Source: Varroa destructor (taxonomy: Eukaryota; Arthropoda; Arachnida; Mesostigmata; Varroidae). Taken from it: a DNA stretch of 64,000 nucleotides. This document shows, one piece after another, positions 36,329 through 64,000 of this stretch. The DNA is taken from contig NW_019211457.1 in NCBI RefSeq assembly GCF_002443255.2, forward strand, positions 23,751,709 to 23,815,708. Reading direction: 5' to 3'. The notes below the pieces were generated by a model. The model saw only the letters and a list, made by a program, of their open reading frames with translations. It did no database searches and was not told where the DNA came from. The translations under genes were made by a program, and so were the position numbers. How positions within the stretch are numbered: position 1 is the first letter of the stretch; every line of letters starts with the position of its first letter.

Positions 36329-38236
36329 CATATATCTGCAGACGTACGACGTGCTCTCTTCATCGTATGTATCGATCTGTAGAATGTTGTTTCATAATGC
36401 ATGTAAACAATAATAATAATGAACGTAAATGATACTACTGGGTCTCTTGTTCTCCAGTTCCATAGAACTTGTAGAAGCAATGACAAGAATCGCAATGTGT
36501 TCTTTCGTACGTATGTACATGTACATATATACATATATATATAAGCGATGCGCCACCCACTTGCACGAGAAGGTTAATGCTGCTGGATGATATCATATGA
36601 AACAATAAATATCATCACAAGGCAACATCGATTCTTCGAATCTCTGTGTTTGCGCTCAGAGTAAGAGTTTATTGTGTATTAGATTATCAATATTCTATGA
36701 ATGCTCGGTGCTTTAGTTGTAGCGGCTGCCCCTGTGGGCCCATGTTCAACATTTGTATACTTAGATTTGTTGCAACGGATACTGTAGGTAGCGTCGTCGC
36801 TCCCAGCTGGTGGGCAAATACCCTGATTTCACAGCAAGCGTATATTTTGCTTATCGCATTTTCAATAACAATCGTTTTTGCCCACAGGTGACAGAGCAAA
36901 TGATATGACGTTTAATAAACATGATACGATTTGCGTACGTTAATTTGTTTCGTATGTATTACATGAAGCCGGATAGTGCTGTTTACTCGTGTTTTGGTTT
37001 GCAGAGATCTTTTTTTTTACAAAAATTATTTGCGTAGACGTTTATAAGCGAGAGAGTATCACCATTGACAGGGATGACTAGAAATCCGTCGAGTACGTGC
37101 TACGTAAGCTGGCAATGGATAGATCCCGACTATCTTGCCATAACAGTAGTACTGGCCCCAGTTGATAGCATGCGTAATAATATAAACCGTTGCTGTGGCT
37201 TATCTTGGTTCAGGTGCTTCAAGAAAAACTTGACGACGCGCTGAACCTTTACCTGGGATGTAGGATATTTTTTAAAAGCGTCTTTTATTGCGTCCATGCG
37301 AATGCGTAGGACTGTGTTTCTAGCATTTAACCACTAAGACAGAATCAATCTATCTCTCATGTTCGCCTTTTTTGTGTAAATCTCACGTTTGTTAACACGA
37401 AATCTGGCGAACGTATCTGCTGCTCGGTAATCAATTAGGAGGTTGGCAATTAAGGACTGAGAAAATATTAGGGACCACGGCGTTAAGGGTGAATACGTTA
37501 CTTTTCCGTTATTGTATATATGTTTAGTTTCTCAATAGAATGGACAACAAAGAAACGGTTTTTTTTTAATATTATTTTTTCGACTAGGCCCATTTCTGGC
37601 TATCTAGCCATAAATATAGCCGCTTCATTTGTGATCCACTGGATCTAGTTGGGCAACCGCAAACTCACAAATGTATCTTCGTTGCGCTGTAGTTTATTTC
37701 GAATGACTATTCATTTATACTCACGTGGTAACTTATTCATTTTTTAACTTACTACTTTCTGACTTCCGTAAAATATGGTTGAGTTGAATCGCCACTTGAA
37801 ATGAAAACCATTCAAGTGTTACCTATGCGGATCCTGAATTTTAATGACTCCTGATTAGTTTACCCTATTACTGGGCGTAAATAGTTATCGATTTTGAGAT
37901 CGTTTTCTATATTATTTAAGCCTTTATTGGCTATTTACCCGTTCCTTTCCGGTTTCGTCGGCTAATCAAAACGGGATCCTTACACAGCTCGAAACCTTCA
38001 CACGACTGTCAACAATGAATATGTTCTGTCTTTGGGCAATGGCGTAAAAAGCCACAAGGGATTGCCTGATTGATCCAGCGACCGGCTGACTCTGGATCGG
38101 CTACCTATTGCAGGTTCCTCTTCAGCGCTATCGGACTGTCTGGTGACAGTCGATAAACGTCGTGCATCTTTTTTATGCGCACGTTATATCTCGATTCAGT
38201 TGTTCGAAGTTTCGGGAGTGCTGGGAATCTGCTATG

Positions 38237-38242
38237 TTTATT
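38237..38242 (-). terminator. Candidate proximal polyadenylation signal for MFSD6 (AATAAA on the minus strand)
   Basis: TTTATT on the plus strand lies about 236 nt past the MFSD6 stop on the minus strand. This is the first canonical signal after the stop and would give an ordinary short 3'UTR. Confidence 0.35.
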
Positions 38243-38477
38243 GTAATTCTTTCGTCCTGCTAATTAACGACGCAGTGTCGCAGCGCCGAATCGCTCGCAG
38301 TGACGGATCCTCTGTGACGGTGTGCCGCGAAACAGCGAGATCATGTGTTACGAAAATCAAATTTGATGTCGTTTCATTCATCCCTCACTAATAGATCCGA
38401 TATTCGTTGAGTCGTTAAGGATACTGCTTATTTGTATTATGTTGTCTTGGGTTGACTTATTCTAGCTTGCGCGGCGC

Positions 38478-64000
<25,523 letters not shown>

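Larger units (their letters stand above)
31330..38477 (-). other. T-rich (plus strand) block abutting the MFSD6 stop; candidate long 3'UTR of MFSD6
   Basis: Across this 7.1-kb block the plus strand has a clear T excess over A, in many lines close to two to one or more. The sequence just left of about 31320 is A-rich or balanced. The right border is the MFSD6 stop codon, so the minus-strand transcript would be A-rich. Reverse-strand AATAAA signals occur at 38237-38242, 37923-37928 and 37693-37698 near the stop, and at 31378-31383 at the far border. A long 3'UTR, alternative polyadenylation or a separate noncoding transcript could explain it. The many short hydrophobic plus-strand open frames here are products of T-rich codons and are not called as genes. 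Confidence 0.35.

Overview
This is a eukaryotic, animal nuclear window. Its three main genes are spliced homologues of metazoan proteins with GT-AG introns of about 0.25 to 12 kb. The DNA is AT-rich with many (TA)n tracts, and one 100-N scaffold gap is present. No prokaryotic operon, CRISPR array or phage feature is present. Protein divergence and intron layout suit an arthropod, and my guess is a chelicerate such as a parasitiform mite. That guess is inference: nothing here fixes the species.

Layout, left to right. (1) 44-19666, minus strand: the 5' part of a HEATR5B-like gene (8 coding exons, about 947 codons), which runs off the left edge. (2) Nested in its 9.6-kb third intron, on the plus strand: a likely two-exon gene (5896-7391, 151 aa, one hydrophobic segment) that I do not recognise. 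(3) 19667-21028: a 1.36-kb head-to-head gap between HEATR5B and RPA1, probably a divergent promoter. (4) 21029-26981, plus strand: complete RPA1 (RPA70), nine coding exons, 598 aa, zinc-ribbon cysteines intact. (5) 26982 to about 31329: intergenic DNA with nothing recognised. (6) About 31330-38477: a block with a strong T excess on the plus strand, ending at the MFSD6 stop codon. It may be a very long A-rich 3'UTR. (7) 38478-62170, minus strand: complete MFSD6-like transporter, eight coding exons, 898 aa. Its 11.8-kb third intron carries a dead mariner transposase copy. (8) 62171-64000: upstream flank of MFSD6.

The three recognised genes are housekeeping or membrane genes with no evident shared pathway: AP-1/endosomal trafficking (HEATR5B), ssDNA binding in replication and repair (RPA1), and an orphan major-facilitator protein (MFSD6). 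The exon joins were checked by reading-frame phase at every junction, and all are consistent. I found no convincing undescribed multi-gene system. The points most worth a second look are the nested gene, the 7-kb skewed block, and two clusters of alternative splice acceptors, one of which would change the reading frame of the MFSD6 C-terminus.
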